NCBI GenBank assembly: GCA_964586765.1
Contig: CAZPHN010000033.1
Span: 1 to 25,424 of the forward strand
DNA: 25,424 bases
Direction of reading: 5' to 3'
Source of the DNA: UBA3263 sp964586765
GTDB taxonomy: Bacteria > Bacteroidota > Bacteroidia > Bacteroidales > Muribaculaceae
Shown: piece by piece, positions 7,969 through 15,608 of the stretch
How positions within the stretch are numbered: the first letter of the stretch is position 1
How the letters are laid out: each line of letters opens with the position of its first letter
Translations under genes and position numbers: made by a program
The notes under the pieces: model-generated
Told to the model about the DNA's origin: nothing
What the model saw: only the letters and a program-made list of their open reading frames with translations
Databases searched by the model: none

Positions 7969-9070
7969 ACAGCTCAACGTTACATACCGCGACCAACCGG
8001 TCGGGACGCTTGCCATAAGTGTAGATGACAAAGTATGTACGTTCCAGTATGATAGACAATGGCTTGCCGACGGGTTCTCTATTTCCCCGCTTGAGTTACC
8101 TCTCAAGAGGGAAATCTTCGTTGCCTCTCCTGCGCCTTTTGCCGGAAACTTCGGGATTTTTGAAGATAGCCTGCCCGACGGATATGGACGTTATCTGCTG
8201 CATAAAGCTTTGATGCGGATTGGCATAAACGACGGTAACCTCTCTGCGCTTGACCGGTTGAGTCTTGTAGGGCAGAACGGTATGGGGGCACTCTGTTATT
8301 CACCTGCCTCTGCAGTCTTGACAGACAATATGGCGGAGACGCATGATTTCGATTTACTGCAGCAGAAAGCACTTGAAATTTTAAAGGAAAGAAAAGACAC
8401 TGATGCTGAATTGCTGCTCTATAGCAGTGGAAATAGTGGAGGAGCGCGTCCTAAAGCTATTTATTCAGATGATTCAGGTCATTGGGTGATAAAGTTCCGT
8501 CACATTTTTGATCCGGAAGACATTGGTCGGCAAGAGTTTGAATGTAATATGCTTGCTAAGGAGTGTGGAATAGACGTCCCTGACTTTAAACTTGTGAATG
8601 ACAGATATTTCGCTACGCGGCGTTTCGATTTGACACCACATGGCGAGAGGATTCATACGGCTACTGCCGGTGCTTTGATGGGGTTATCGCTGAACACCCC
8701 TACGCTTGATTACGCCAACCTTCTCGCCCTTACCGGCTATATTACTCAAAGTGAAGCCGATGTGGAGGAGATGTATCGTCGGATGGTGTTTAACTATATG
8801 ATTGGCAATAAGGATGACCACTGCAAAAACTTTTCATTCATTGTGAGGAAAGACGACATCGGTAACTGGTCATGGCACTTGGCTCCGGCGTATGACCTTA
8901 CGGTCAACTCCGAAGGTTACAACGGCGAACACGCAACGTCAGTCAACGGAACCGGTCGCCCGACTATCTCTGACTTTATTGCCGTCGGCACCCGTATAAG
9001 GATGCGCGAATCCCGTTGTCGCGATCTCATTGCCCAAATTACCGACATAACAAACAACCGAATAAAATAA
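7949..9070 (+). CDS. hipA: HipA-like serine/threonine kinase toxin
   Basis: A 373-residue HipA-family kinase. Seen: an N-subdomain (1-120) with FEDSLPDGYGRYLL and LVGQNGMGAL; a serine-containing loop at 158-170 (SSGNSGGARPK) where HipA kinases are regulated by autophosphorylation; lysine K182 in HWVIKF; catalytic loop GNKDDHCKNFSF (287-296, with D290 as the catalytic candidate and N294); and metal-binding D316 in LAPAYDL. E. coli HipA phosphorylates glutamyl-tRNA synthetase and causes dormancy; HipA relatives have other synthetase targets, so the target here is unknown. The start was placed at ATG 7949, overlapping hipB by 20 bp; the longer frame to 7829 would run through hipB and lacks homology. 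All key residues are present, so it looks active. Confidence 0.88.
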   Translation: MQLQKIEQLNVTYRDQPVGTLAISVDDKVCTFQYDRQWLADGFSISPLELPLKREIFVASPAPFAGNFGIFEDSLPDGYGRYLLHKALMRIGINDGNLSALDRLSLVGQNGMGALCYSPASAVLTDNMAETHDFDLLQQKALEILKERKDTDAELLLYSSGNSGGARPKAIYSDDSGHWVIKFRHIFDPEDIGRQEFECNMLAKECGIDVPDFKLVNDRYFATRRFDLTPHGERIHTATAGALMGLSLNTPTLDYANLLALTGYITQSEADVEEMYRRMVFNYMIGNKDDHCKNFSFIVRKDDIGNWSWHLAPAYDLTVNSEGYNGEHATSVNGTGRPTISDFIAVGTRIRMRESRCRDLIAQITDITNNRIK

Positions 9071-9110
9071 CCGCAACACCTTCGAATACAAATCGAACTA
9101 TATCGAGGTA

Positions 9111-10289
9111 TTATAATCGGCTCAAAATAGAATCAATCTGGTTAATTGGAACAAAAGCTAATCCCGGATTAGAGTCTTCATCCTCAGTAATTTCAGATAT
9201 TATGTAATCCGGAATATAAAATATTAACTTCTCATTCCATTCACCAATAGGCCATTGATTAAAGCTCGACTCACCAATATGCAGCTTCATACCCCATTCA
9301 GAATCTTTTGCTTGCTTGGAATATAATAGTTTGCCAGTTTTTGAATCCCAAATGGAATAATATACTTTGTTATTATACTCCAAACGAGCATAAAGCTTAT
9401 CTCCCAATTTTTGAAGTTGAGTTGGATAAATCATTTCGGCATACGCATTTATGTATTGGTCATAATTTTTGTAATTTTTGAGCGAGAAATTATCAGGTAC
9501 ACCTTTTCCGTTATAGTCTAAATGAAGAATAGGGGTCAAAGAATAATCGGAAGATATATTAAAGAGAGTATCTCGCAATATCACAGCTGGAACGCTACCT
9601 AATTTATCAATTGATTCCCATATTTTAAAGACTTCACGTTCTGAGTAGTGTTTGTTACATTCAACAGAATCAACAATTTGAAAATCACCATTAACATAAT
9701 ATAGTTTTGAGTCTCCTCCAGTAAATGTAATAGTATTGGGGGCAACAAACATATTTTTTTGACGCAATCTTATCAAATCACCAATGAGAGGAATCTGGGT
9801 TCGACTAACTATCGTTTGAGCTCTATCGAATACTATTATATTGGAAAAATCATCTTGCCATCTACTTTCCAGAACAGCTATGTCAATATCATTTGATGCA
9901 AAAACTGCAGCTGCAATATTGCGATATTCCCCATTTCCTTCTCCTAATTTAGATAGTTGATGTAGAAACTTCCCTGAAGGAAGTTGGTATGCAAAAAGAG
10001 AATTCCCTGATTGCAACAATATCTTATCATATACAATATCCTGTATAGAAAACTCGCCTAACAAGGAGTTATTGCTTAGCTCAAAGCTTACTATATCCTC
10101 ACTGCCAATAGGGATATTCAGCACTTTACTATCCAGATGACTAATTGCATCCTCTACCTTTATCGTAGTCGGAATATTGACTTCAAGCATATCATCTTCT
10201 TTATGCGCTGAGTTTGCGTTGCATTGCACTAGGAAAAATGGCATCGCTACCAAACTGATATATCTAAATATGAAACTAGGATTTTTCAT
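9111..10289 (-). CDS. Lipoprotein with 6-bladed beta-propeller (BF3164-like)
   Basis: A 392-residue predicted lipoprotein. Seen: a signal peptide with lipobox FLVQC (C about residue 23) starting at MKNPSFIF; then a body rich in beta-strand patterns, including KFLHQLSKLGEGNGEY, IVVFDRAQ, KLYYVNGDF and KTGKLLYSKQAK, as in the 6-bladed propeller family of Bacteroidales. Function is unknown for this family; it is often anchored on the cell envelope. The longer upstream frame was rejected because the lipoprotein signal fits the ATG at 10289. It converges with hipA (40 bp between stops). The gene is visibly more AT-rich than the polA region, which suggests accessory origin. Confidence 0.72.
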   Translation of the reverse strand: MKNPSFIFRYISLVAMPFFLVQCNANSAHKEDDMLEVNIPTTIKVEDAISHLDSKVLNIPIGSEDIVSFELSNNSLLGEFSIQDIVYDKILLQSGNSLFAYQLPSGKFLHQLSKLGEGNGEYRNIAAAVFASNDIDIAVLESRWQDDFSNIIVFDRAQTIVSRTQIPLIGDLIRLRQKNMFVAPNTITFTGGDSKLYYVNGDFQIVDSVECNKHYSEREVFKIWESIDKLGSVPAVILRDTLFNISSDYSLTPILHLDYNGKGVPDNFSLKNYKNYDQYINAYAEMIYPTQLQKLGDKLYARLEYNNKVYYSIWDSKTGKLLYSKQAKDSEWGMKLHIGESSFNQWPIGEWNEKLIFYIPDYIISEITEDEDSNPGLAFVPINQIDSILSRL

Positions 10290-10297
10290 TTTTTCCG

Positions 10298-10305
10298 CAA
10301 AATTA
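10298..10305 (-). promoter_or_regulatory. -7 box of the propeller lipoprotein gene
   Basis: On the minus strand TAATTTTG matches TAnnTTTG, 8 bp before the ATG. A second identical TAATTTTG lies at 10358-10365, so a tandem promoter is possible. No clear -33 element. Confidence 0.45.
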
Positions 10306-10486
10306 AAAAATGGGGATATTTTTATTAAATCATAAGCGCAGATTTTACCTGCAAGTGCAAAATTAAGCAATAAATCTGAAAACTTCAGCGACTGGGATTG
10401 AAAAAACAAGTTTCAACCACGGCACCGACACCATAAGCAGCAAACTGATTTTGCGGTAAAGACTTGGCTGTTTGCGGAAATAGTTG

Positions 10487-10494
10487 TATATTTG
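10487..10494 (+). promoter_or_regulatory. -7 box of the DUF1016-like gene
   Basis: TATATTTG is an exact TAnnTTTG match; a partial -33 (CTTG, 10463-10466) lies 20 bp upstream. The ATG at 10502 follows 7 bp after the box, so the message would be almost leaderless. This also rules against the upstream TTG at 10484, which lies before the box. Confidence 0.5.
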
Positions 10495-10846
10495 CAATAT
10501 TATGACAGACATTATCTCAAACAATGAACCACATATGGTTAGGGTCAAAGATTTCAAGATTGACGCTGGCTATTCCGCTTGGCTTTCAGATATAAAGCAA
10601 CGCTATTTATATACTCAAGTTAAAGCAGCTGTAAAGGTAAATACTGAAAAGTTGTTTTTTTACTGGAGTATAGGGCGTGATTTAGTCATTCGTAAAGCCG
10701 AAGAAAAATGGGGGAGTGGAGTTGTTGAGCAGTTAAGTCTGGACTTGCGCGATGCCTTTCCGAGTGATAAAGGATTTGGAAGCCGAAATCTTTGGAATAT
10801 GAAGAAATGGTATCTGTTTTTTTCTTCAATGGAGGCTCGTGAAAAA

Positions 10847-10865
10847 CTGCACCAACTTGGTGCAG
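10847..10865 (+). repeat. Palindrome 1 inside the DUF1016-like gene
   Basis: CTGCACCAA and TTGGTGCAG form a perfect 9-bp inverted repeat around one base. It encodes part of LHQLGAEL. Confidence 0.75.
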
Positions 10866-10896
10866 AATTGAAAAAACAAGCAAGACAAAATGATAA

Positions 10897-10923
10897 AAAA
10901 CTGCACCAGCACGGTGCAGTTTT
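10897..10923 (+). repeat. Palindrome 2 inside the DUF1016-like gene
   Basis: AAAACTGCACC and GGTGCAGTTTT form a perfect 11-bp inverted repeat with loop AGCAC. It encodes LHQHGAVL and shares the CTGCACC/GGTGCAG core with the palindrome 31 bp before it. Confidence 0.75.
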
Positions 10924-11398
10924 GGATGAAGAGGAATGCCCGTTGGTGCTTGGTCTTGTACCATGGCGTCATCAGGTAGATATAGTGTCTAAGTGTGAGT
11001 CAATTGATGAGGCAATATTCTATTTGCGAGAATGTATTTTGGAGGGATGGAGTCGTCAGACGCTTGATAATTCCCTTAAGGCGAATCTATATAAGTCACG
11101 CGGTAAAGCGATAAGCAATTTTCCTGAATATCTGCCGGAAGCTCAATGCCGAATGGCACAGGAAATTACTAAAGATAACTATAATTTTGGATTTATCACT
11201 GTACCTGTTAACTATATAGAAGAACAGCTTGAAGCCGCACTCGAACAAAATATAACCCGCTTTCTTCTCGAACTTGGCACTGGTTTTGCTTTTGTGGGGC
11301 GACAAAAAGAGCTAGTGGTGGGTAATCGCAGTCGAAGAATTGATATGTTATTTTATCATATACGACTGAAGGCATATATTGTCGTTGAGGCGACCATG

Positions 11399-11486
11399 CT
11401 TGGGAGAGATACGCGTCCTCGCGTATCTGTAACTAATTGAGAATTAGAGAGATTTCCAGCATGCGAGGACGCATGCCGCTCCCAAG
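11399..11486. repeat. Complex palindromic element (possible REP-like or MITE-like unit)
   Basis: Outer arms CTTGGGAG (11399-11406) and CTCCCAAG (11479-11486) enclose three hairpins: 8-bp stem GATACGCG/CGCGTATC with loop TCCT (11408-11427), CTAATT/AATTAG around GAG (11433-11447), and 7-bp stem GCATGCG/CGCATGC with loop AGGA (11459-11476). The two GC-rich loops are complementary, and GCGTCCTCGC (11413-11422) is the exact reverse complement of 11463-11472, so an alternative long hairpin exists. The element begins where homology of the DUF1016-like gene ends. Confidence 0.7.
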
Positions 11487-11510
11487 GCGCGTTTGTTTTG
11501 GAAATGAAAA

Positions 11511-11551
11511 AAGGGGAGCTTTCGCTTTGTTTTGGCGAAAGCTCCCTTTTT
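11511..11551. terminator. Bidirectional terminator between the DUF1016-like gene and the CobW-like gene
   Basis: A perfect 12-bp stem (11514-11525 GGGAGCTTTCGC with 11535-11546) with T-run 11547-11551 on the plus strand and an A-run at 11507-11512 giving a T-run on the minus strand. It ends the CobW-like gene, whose stop is 14 bp away. Confidence 0.88.
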
Positions 11552-11565
11552 ATGTCGATGAAATT

Positions 11566-12795
11566 TTAGAGTTGGTCGAGGGCGGCGGTGAGGGCGGCTT
11601 TGTCGAGGTTTTGTCCGATGAAGACGATTTTGACCATGCGGTCGCCATATTCGGGGTCCCAGTCGCGGCGAAGCTGCGGGTCGCGAGCCATGAACTGCTC
11701 CAGCTCTTCTTTCGGAGCGGTGGCGAACCAATAGCCGGCTTCCTTGAGGTTCTTCTGGGTGCCTGCCTGCTCGAAAAGGTAGCTCATGTCCGGGTTTTGG
11801 GTGAAGTAAATGACACCCTTGGCGCGGATAATGTTTGAAGGCCATGCGGTTGCTACCCAGCGGTCAAACTTGCTCAGGTCAATGCCGGGGCGGCGATAGT
11901 AAACGAAAGTCTGGATACCATATTCTTCCGCTTCGCCATGGTCATGGTCGTGGTGATGGTGGCAGTGTCCGCAATGACAGTCCTCGCCATGCTCGTGATG
12001 ATGGTGATGTTCGTGTTCATCCTCATCATCGTCGTCATCATCGTCATGGTGATGACCTTCGAGTTCCTGAACCCATGCGGCGGAAGTGGCTACATCCTCA
12101 AAATCAAACAAGTCCGTATTGATTATGCGGTCAAGGGGTACATCGGCATAGTCACATTCGATGATTTCTGCCTTTGGCTGGAGCGCGCGCACCACTTTGT
12201 GCACACGGCGTGCTTCTTCAGGTGATATTTCTGAAATCTTATTGAGCAGGATGATGTTACAGAACTCAATCTGCTGGATAACGAGATTTTCAATATCTTC
12301 ATCATCAATGTCGGGAGCCTGAAGGTTCTCGCCGCAACCGAATTCGGCTGCCATGCGCAGGGCGTCGACCACGGTCACGATGCAGTCAAGGCGAGGTATG
12401 CCATGTTCGGTATATTCGCCACCAAGCTGCGGCATGGTGCAGATTGACTGCGCGATAGGTGCCGGTTCGCATATGCCCGATGCTTCGATAACTATGTAGT
12501 CAAACTTGCCGGTGGCGATAATGTCGGCAAGCTGTTTCATCAGGTCCATCTTCAACGTGCAGCAGATACAGCCATTCTGGAGCGCAACGAGGTCATCGGG
12601 ATTGTCTCCCTGACCTACGATACCGCCCTTCTGGATAAGCGAAGCGTCGATATTTACCTCGCCTATGTCATTTACGATTACGGCGAAGCGTATTCCCTGA
12701 CGGTTGGTCAAAATATGGTTAAGCAGAGTGGTTTTACCGCTGCCTAAATATCCAGTCAGCAGCAATACGGGTGTTTCTTTCTTCATAATCTTCAT
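11566..12795 (-). CDS. COG0523 (CobW/ZigA-like) metal-chaperone GTPase
   Basis: A G3E-family P-loop GTPase of 409 residues. Seen: Walker A GYLGSGKTT near the N-terminus, NDIGEVNID, the family metal-binding motif CICC in NGCICCTLKMDL, switch region EASGICEPAPI, and the guanine motif NKISE; then an internal acidic/His-rich loop with long Asp and His runs and a CHCGHCHHHH cluster; then the CobW C-terminal domain (YRRPGIDLSKFDRW to QNLDKAALTAALDQL). COG0523 proteins deliver or conserve metals, mostly zinc, sometimes cobalt or iron; the His loop suggests zinc or nickel/cobalt handling. No Zur-type operator was identified. Start taken as MKIMKK at 12795, after a good promoter; ATG 12786 is an alternative. 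Confidence 0.9.
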   Translation of the reverse strand: MKIMKKETPVLLLTGYLGSGKTTLLNHILTNRQGIRFAVIVNDIGEVNIDASLIQKGGIVGQGDNPDDLVALQNGCICCTLKMDLMKQLADIIATGKFDYIVIEASGICEPAPIAQSICTMPQLGGEYTEHGIPRLDCIVTVVDALRMAAEFGCGENLQAPDIDDEDIENLVIQQIEFCNIILLNKISEISPEEARRVHKVVRALQPKAEIIECDYADVPLDRIINTDLFDFEDVATSAAWVQELEGHHHDDDDDDDEDEHEHHHHHEHGEDCHCGHCHHHHDHDHGEAEEYGIQTFVYYRRPGIDLSKFDRWVATAWPSNIIRAKGVIYFTQNPDMSYLFEQAGTQKNLKEAGYWFATAPKEELEQFMARDPQLRRDWDPEYGDRMVKIVFIGQNLDKAALTAALDQL

Positions 12796-12812
12796 TTTTC
12801 TTAAAACTACTG

Positions 12813-12844
12813 CAAATTTAAAGAATTGTTTGGATATGCGCAAT
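12813..12844 (-). promoter_or_regulatory. Promoter of the CobW-like GTPase gene
   Basis: On the minus strand TAAATTTG (12813-12820) matches TAnnTTTG, and ATTG (12841-12844), 3 of 4 to TTTG, lies 20 bp upstream. The leader is about 13 nt. Confidence 0.5.
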
Positions 12845-12876
12845 ATGATGACGCGCGCGCGCGTTATTTTAAGGTC

Positions 12877-14856
12877 ATGACTAAACGATTTGTAAAAATT
12901 TTGCTGCTGATAGTGGCGGCTGCCGTGATGGGCTCATGCGGCGGTGCCAAACTGTCGGTAGCCAATGAACAGATGGAGCGCGGCGAGTTTTATGACGCTT
13001 CGCGTACCTACCGTAAAATCTATAATAAGCTGACCAAACGCGAGGAACGGCTTCAGCGAGGCGAGGTTGCCCTGAAAATGGCTGAATGTTACCGCCGTTT
13101 GGGGCAGGACGCGCGCGCTTCTGCCGCTTATCAGAACGCTATACGCTATGGCGCGGCTGACTCCACGGCTACGCTGCGTCTCGCCCAGAGTCTCCACGCC
13201 GAAGGTAAGTATGCTCCCGCCATCAATGCTTACAAGGAGTTTCTCAGTCTCGCTCCGGACAATCAGGAAGCCAAGACCGGGCTTAACGGTGCGGAGCAGG
13301 CGCAGAAACTGAAAGATTCGCCCACGCGCTACATTGTACGACAGCATAAACTGCTCAACTCGCGCCGGTCGGATTATGCCCCGATGTATCTGGGCGAAGA
13401 TGGTGACCAGTTGTTCTATACCACCACTAACGAGAAGGTCAAGGGCGACAATCGATCGGAAATCACCGGTACGAAAAAACCGGACATCTGGGTGATGAAA
13501 AAGAACGAGCAGGGGCAGTGGCTGAAGCCGGAGGCGGTTGAGGGGGAACTCAACACCGAGGTGGAGGAGGGGATATGTTCCTTCTCGCCTGACGGTCAGA
13601 CAATGTATCTGACGCGCGCGCGCCGCGAACCCAATGCGAGCACCGTAGTAGAGATTTTCACCTCGCAGCGCAGCGATGCCTCATGGAGCGCGCCTCAGAA
13701 GTTTGAAATTACCGCCGATACTCTGTCATCATACGGGCATCCTGCCGTCAGTCCTGATGGTAACTGGCTGTATTTCAGCTCGGATATGCCCGGAGGTCAG
13801 GGCGGTTATGATATATGGCGCATTAATCTCAAGGAGCGAGCCGGCTCGCTTGAAAATCTTGGCGAGTTCATCAATACGCCCGGCAACGAGCAGTTCCCCT
13901 ATATGCGTACCGATTCACTCCTTTATTTCAGCACAGACGGACGCCCGGGCATGGGCGGACTCGATATTTTCCGCGCTCAGCTGAAATCTTCCGGCGGGTG
14001 GAATGTGACCAACATGGGAGTCCCGATGAATTCCGCAGGCGATGATTTCGGAATTACGTTCGACCCCACCGGCGGTGAACGTGGATTTTTCTCCTCCTCA
14101 CGCGGCGATGCCCGAGGATATGACCATATTTATACCTTTGAACTTCCCGAACTTCAAATATGGATTAGCGGGTGGGTACTTGACCGCGATGAAGAGCCGG
14201 TACCTAACGCGGTAATCCGCATTGTGGGTAACGACGGCTCAAATCAGAAGGCAATAGCTAAGGATGACGGCTCGTTCCGGTTCCCACTTCAGCGCGGCGT
14301 AAGTTATACGATGCTTGCCGGAGCCAAGGGATTTCTCAATGCCAAGCAGGAATTTACGTCAGATACAGCCGAAGAGGACGCCGAGTATGGTGTTGACTTT
14401 ATTCTTGCGTCAATAAATAAGCCGGTTGTGGTGGAAAATATATTCTATGACTTTGATAAAGCCACATTGAGACCTGAGTCAAAGGATGCCCTCGATGAGA
14501 TGGTGAATATTTTGCGCGAGAATCCCAACGTAACTATTGAGATGGCTTCCCATACTGACCGCTGGGGTACCGAGGAGTATAACCTTAAGCTTTCCGGCAG
14601 GCGTGCCGATTCCGTTATAGAGTATCTGATTGAAGCCGGAATTGAACCGGAACGCCTTCAGCCGCAGGGTTACGGCAAATCCCGCCCCAAGGTTATCACC
14701 AAGAAACTTGCGCGCGAATATCCGCAGTTTGAGGAAGGCACCGAACTCACTCCTGAATTTATCGAGACTCTCAGCCCCGATGATCAGGATGCGGCTGACC
14801 AGATTAATCGCCGCACGGAGTTTCAGGTTCTCAGCATTGACTACAAGATGCTATGA
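12877..14856 (+). CDS. PorE-like OmpA-family lipoprotein (TPR, PD40 propeller, CRD, OmpA)
   Basis: A 659-residue envelope protein. Domains in order: lipoprotein signal with lipobox VMGSC (C21); TPR-like repeats (about 25-145: GEFYDASRTYRKIYNK, EGKYAPAINAYKEFLSLAPDN); PD40/WD40-type propeller (about 165-425: SPDGQTMYLTRA, SPDGNWLYFSSDMPGGQGGYDIW, STDGRPGMGGLDIF); carboxypeptidase-regulatory-like fold (about 430-510); and an OmpA peptidoglycan-binding domain (about 520-655: FYDFDKATLRPES, SHTDRWGTEEYNLKLSGRRA). This order is that of PorE of the type IX secretion system, which links the complex to peptidoglycan. A non-T9SS OmpA/PD40 paralogue remains possible. Start set at ATG 12877 by the lipoprotein signal; the stop overlaps the next start (ATGA). 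Confidence 0.8.
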   Translation: MTKRFVKILLLIVAAAVMGSCGGAKLSVANEQMERGEFYDASRTYRKIYNKLTKREERLQRGEVALKMAECYRRLGQDARASAAYQNAIRYGAADSTATLRLAQSLHAEGKYAPAINAYKEFLSLAPDNQEAKTGLNGAEQAQKLKDSPTRYIVRQHKLLNSRRSDYAPMYLGEDGDQLFYTTTNEKVKGDNRSEITGTKKPDIWVMKKNEQGQWLKPEAVEGELNTEVEEGICSFSPDGQTMYLTRARREPNASTVVEIFTSQRSDASWSAPQKFEITADTLSSYGHPAVSPDGNWLYFSSDMPGGQGGYDIWRINLKERAGSLENLGEFINTPGNEQFPYMRTDSLLYFSTDGRPGMGGLDIFRAQLKSSGGWNVTNMGVPMNSAGDDFGITFDPTGGERGFFSSSRGDARGYDHIYTFELPELQIWISGWVLDRDEEPVPNAVIRIVGNDGSNQKAIAKDDGSFRFPLQRGVSYTMLAGAKGFLNAKQEFTSDTAEEDAEYGVDFILASINKPVVVENIFYDFDKATLRPESKDALDEMVNILRENPNVTIEMASHTDRWGTEEYNLKLSGRRADSVIEYLIEAGIEPERLQPQGYGKSRPKVITKKLAREYPQFEEGTELTPEFIETLSPDDQDAADQINRRTEFQVLSIDYKML

Positions 14857-15608
14857 CCGAACTGAAACTGCGTCCGGACCGTAACGTAAGGATAGACAGC
14901 CGGTCATCGCTGCTGATGCTTGGCTCCTGCTTTACGACTGAGGTTGGCTCTCTGTTAGCGGCATCCGGAATAGATGTATGTATCAACCCCACTGGCAATG
15001 TATACAATCCGCTTTCGGCAGCCAAGACTCTGCTTAATCTTGACGCCGGTCGCAGGTATTCAGCTGATGAACTGATTGAGGTTCAGGGATTATGGCGTTC
15101 GCTTGACCATCATACACGCCTTGCGGCACCGACTCCCGAGGAGGCGATTGAGCGTATCAACGGGTCAATGGCGGCGGGGAGTGAGGCATTGAGGCGTGCC
15201 TCTCATATAATCATCACGTTCGGTACCGCCTATGTGTTTGAACGGCAGGGGGAAGTAGTTTGCAACTGCCATAAACTGCCTGACCGCGAGTTTGTCCGCC
15301 GGCGGCTGTCGGTCGATGAGATTGTCAACGCATGGCAGCCTATTATTGACCGATTTTCCGATAAGCATTTTATCTTTACGGTCAGTCCAATACGCCATGT
15401 GGCTGACGGACTCCACGGCAATCAGCTCAGTAAGGCGACGTTGCTTCTTGCGATTGACTCACTGAGCAACGCCACATACTTTCCTGCGTATGAAACCCTG
15501 ATTGATGAACTGAGAGACTATGCGTTTTATGCGCCGGACGGCGTACATCCCGCCCCAGACGCGGTTTTACGCATCTACGACCATTTCCGCTCTGTTTTTG
15601 TAGATTAG
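14853..15608 (+). CDS. GSCFA domain-containing protein
   Basis: A 251-residue protein of the GSCFA family, named from the conserved GSC[FY] motif near the N-terminus; here it reads MLGSCFTTEVG at about 22-32, followed by NPTGNVYNPLS. Further family-like blocks are HIIITFGTAYVF, FTVSPIRHVADGLHGNQLSKATLL and YFPAYETLIDELRDYAFYAPDGVHP. The GSC and D-G-x-H pieces resemble SGNH/GDSL hydrolases, so an esterase or lipase-like role is possible but unproven. It is translationally coupled to the PorE-like gene by a 4-bp overlap. Its stop shares bases with the stop of the convergent epimerase gene. Confidence 0.85.
   Translation: MTELKLRPDRNVRIDSRSSLLMLGSCFTTEVGSLLAASGIDVCINPTGNVYNPLSAAKTLLNLDAGRRYSADELIEVQGLWRSLDHHTRLAAPTPEEAIERINGSMAAGSEALRRASHIIITFGTAYVFERQGEVVCNCHKLPDREFVRRRLSVDEIVNAWQPIIDRFSDKHFIFTVSPIRHVADGLHGNQLSKATLLLAIDSLSNATYFPAYETLIDELRDYAFYAPDGVHPAPDAVLRIYDHFRSVFVD

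Larger units (their letters stand above)
10502..11440 (+). pseudogene. DUF1016/YhcG-type PDDEXK nuclease, 3'-truncated
   Basis: A 312-residue frame. Seen: the N-terminal DUF1016 region (SWLSDIKQRYLYTQVKAAVKVN, FYWSIGRDLV, LSLDLRDAFPSDKGFGSRNLWNMKKWY), then LVPWRHQVDIVSKC and the start of the nuclease core (FVGRQKELVVGNRSRRIDMLFYH, KAYIVVE). In the family the core continues as an ExK-type motif plus roughly 80-90 more residues. Here homology stops at the E and the frame runs into an 88-bp palindromic element for about 20 residues before TGA. The lysine and the end of the fold are missing, so nuclease activity is unlikely. The family is linked to restriction-associated or defence-island nucleases. 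Two palindromes lie inside the gene. Confidence 0.7.

Noticed and set aside
11835..12225. Plus-strand frames rich in Met/Val or His opposite the CobW-like gene
   Set aside because: Their odd composition is the complement of the His/Asp-rich metal loop; they are shadows.
12851..12864. Alternating CG tract (14-bp palindrome) before the PorE-like gene
   Set aside because: It could favour Z-DNA, but similar CG-alternating runs occur inside coding sequence nearby (for example near 13612), so it probably reflects composition.
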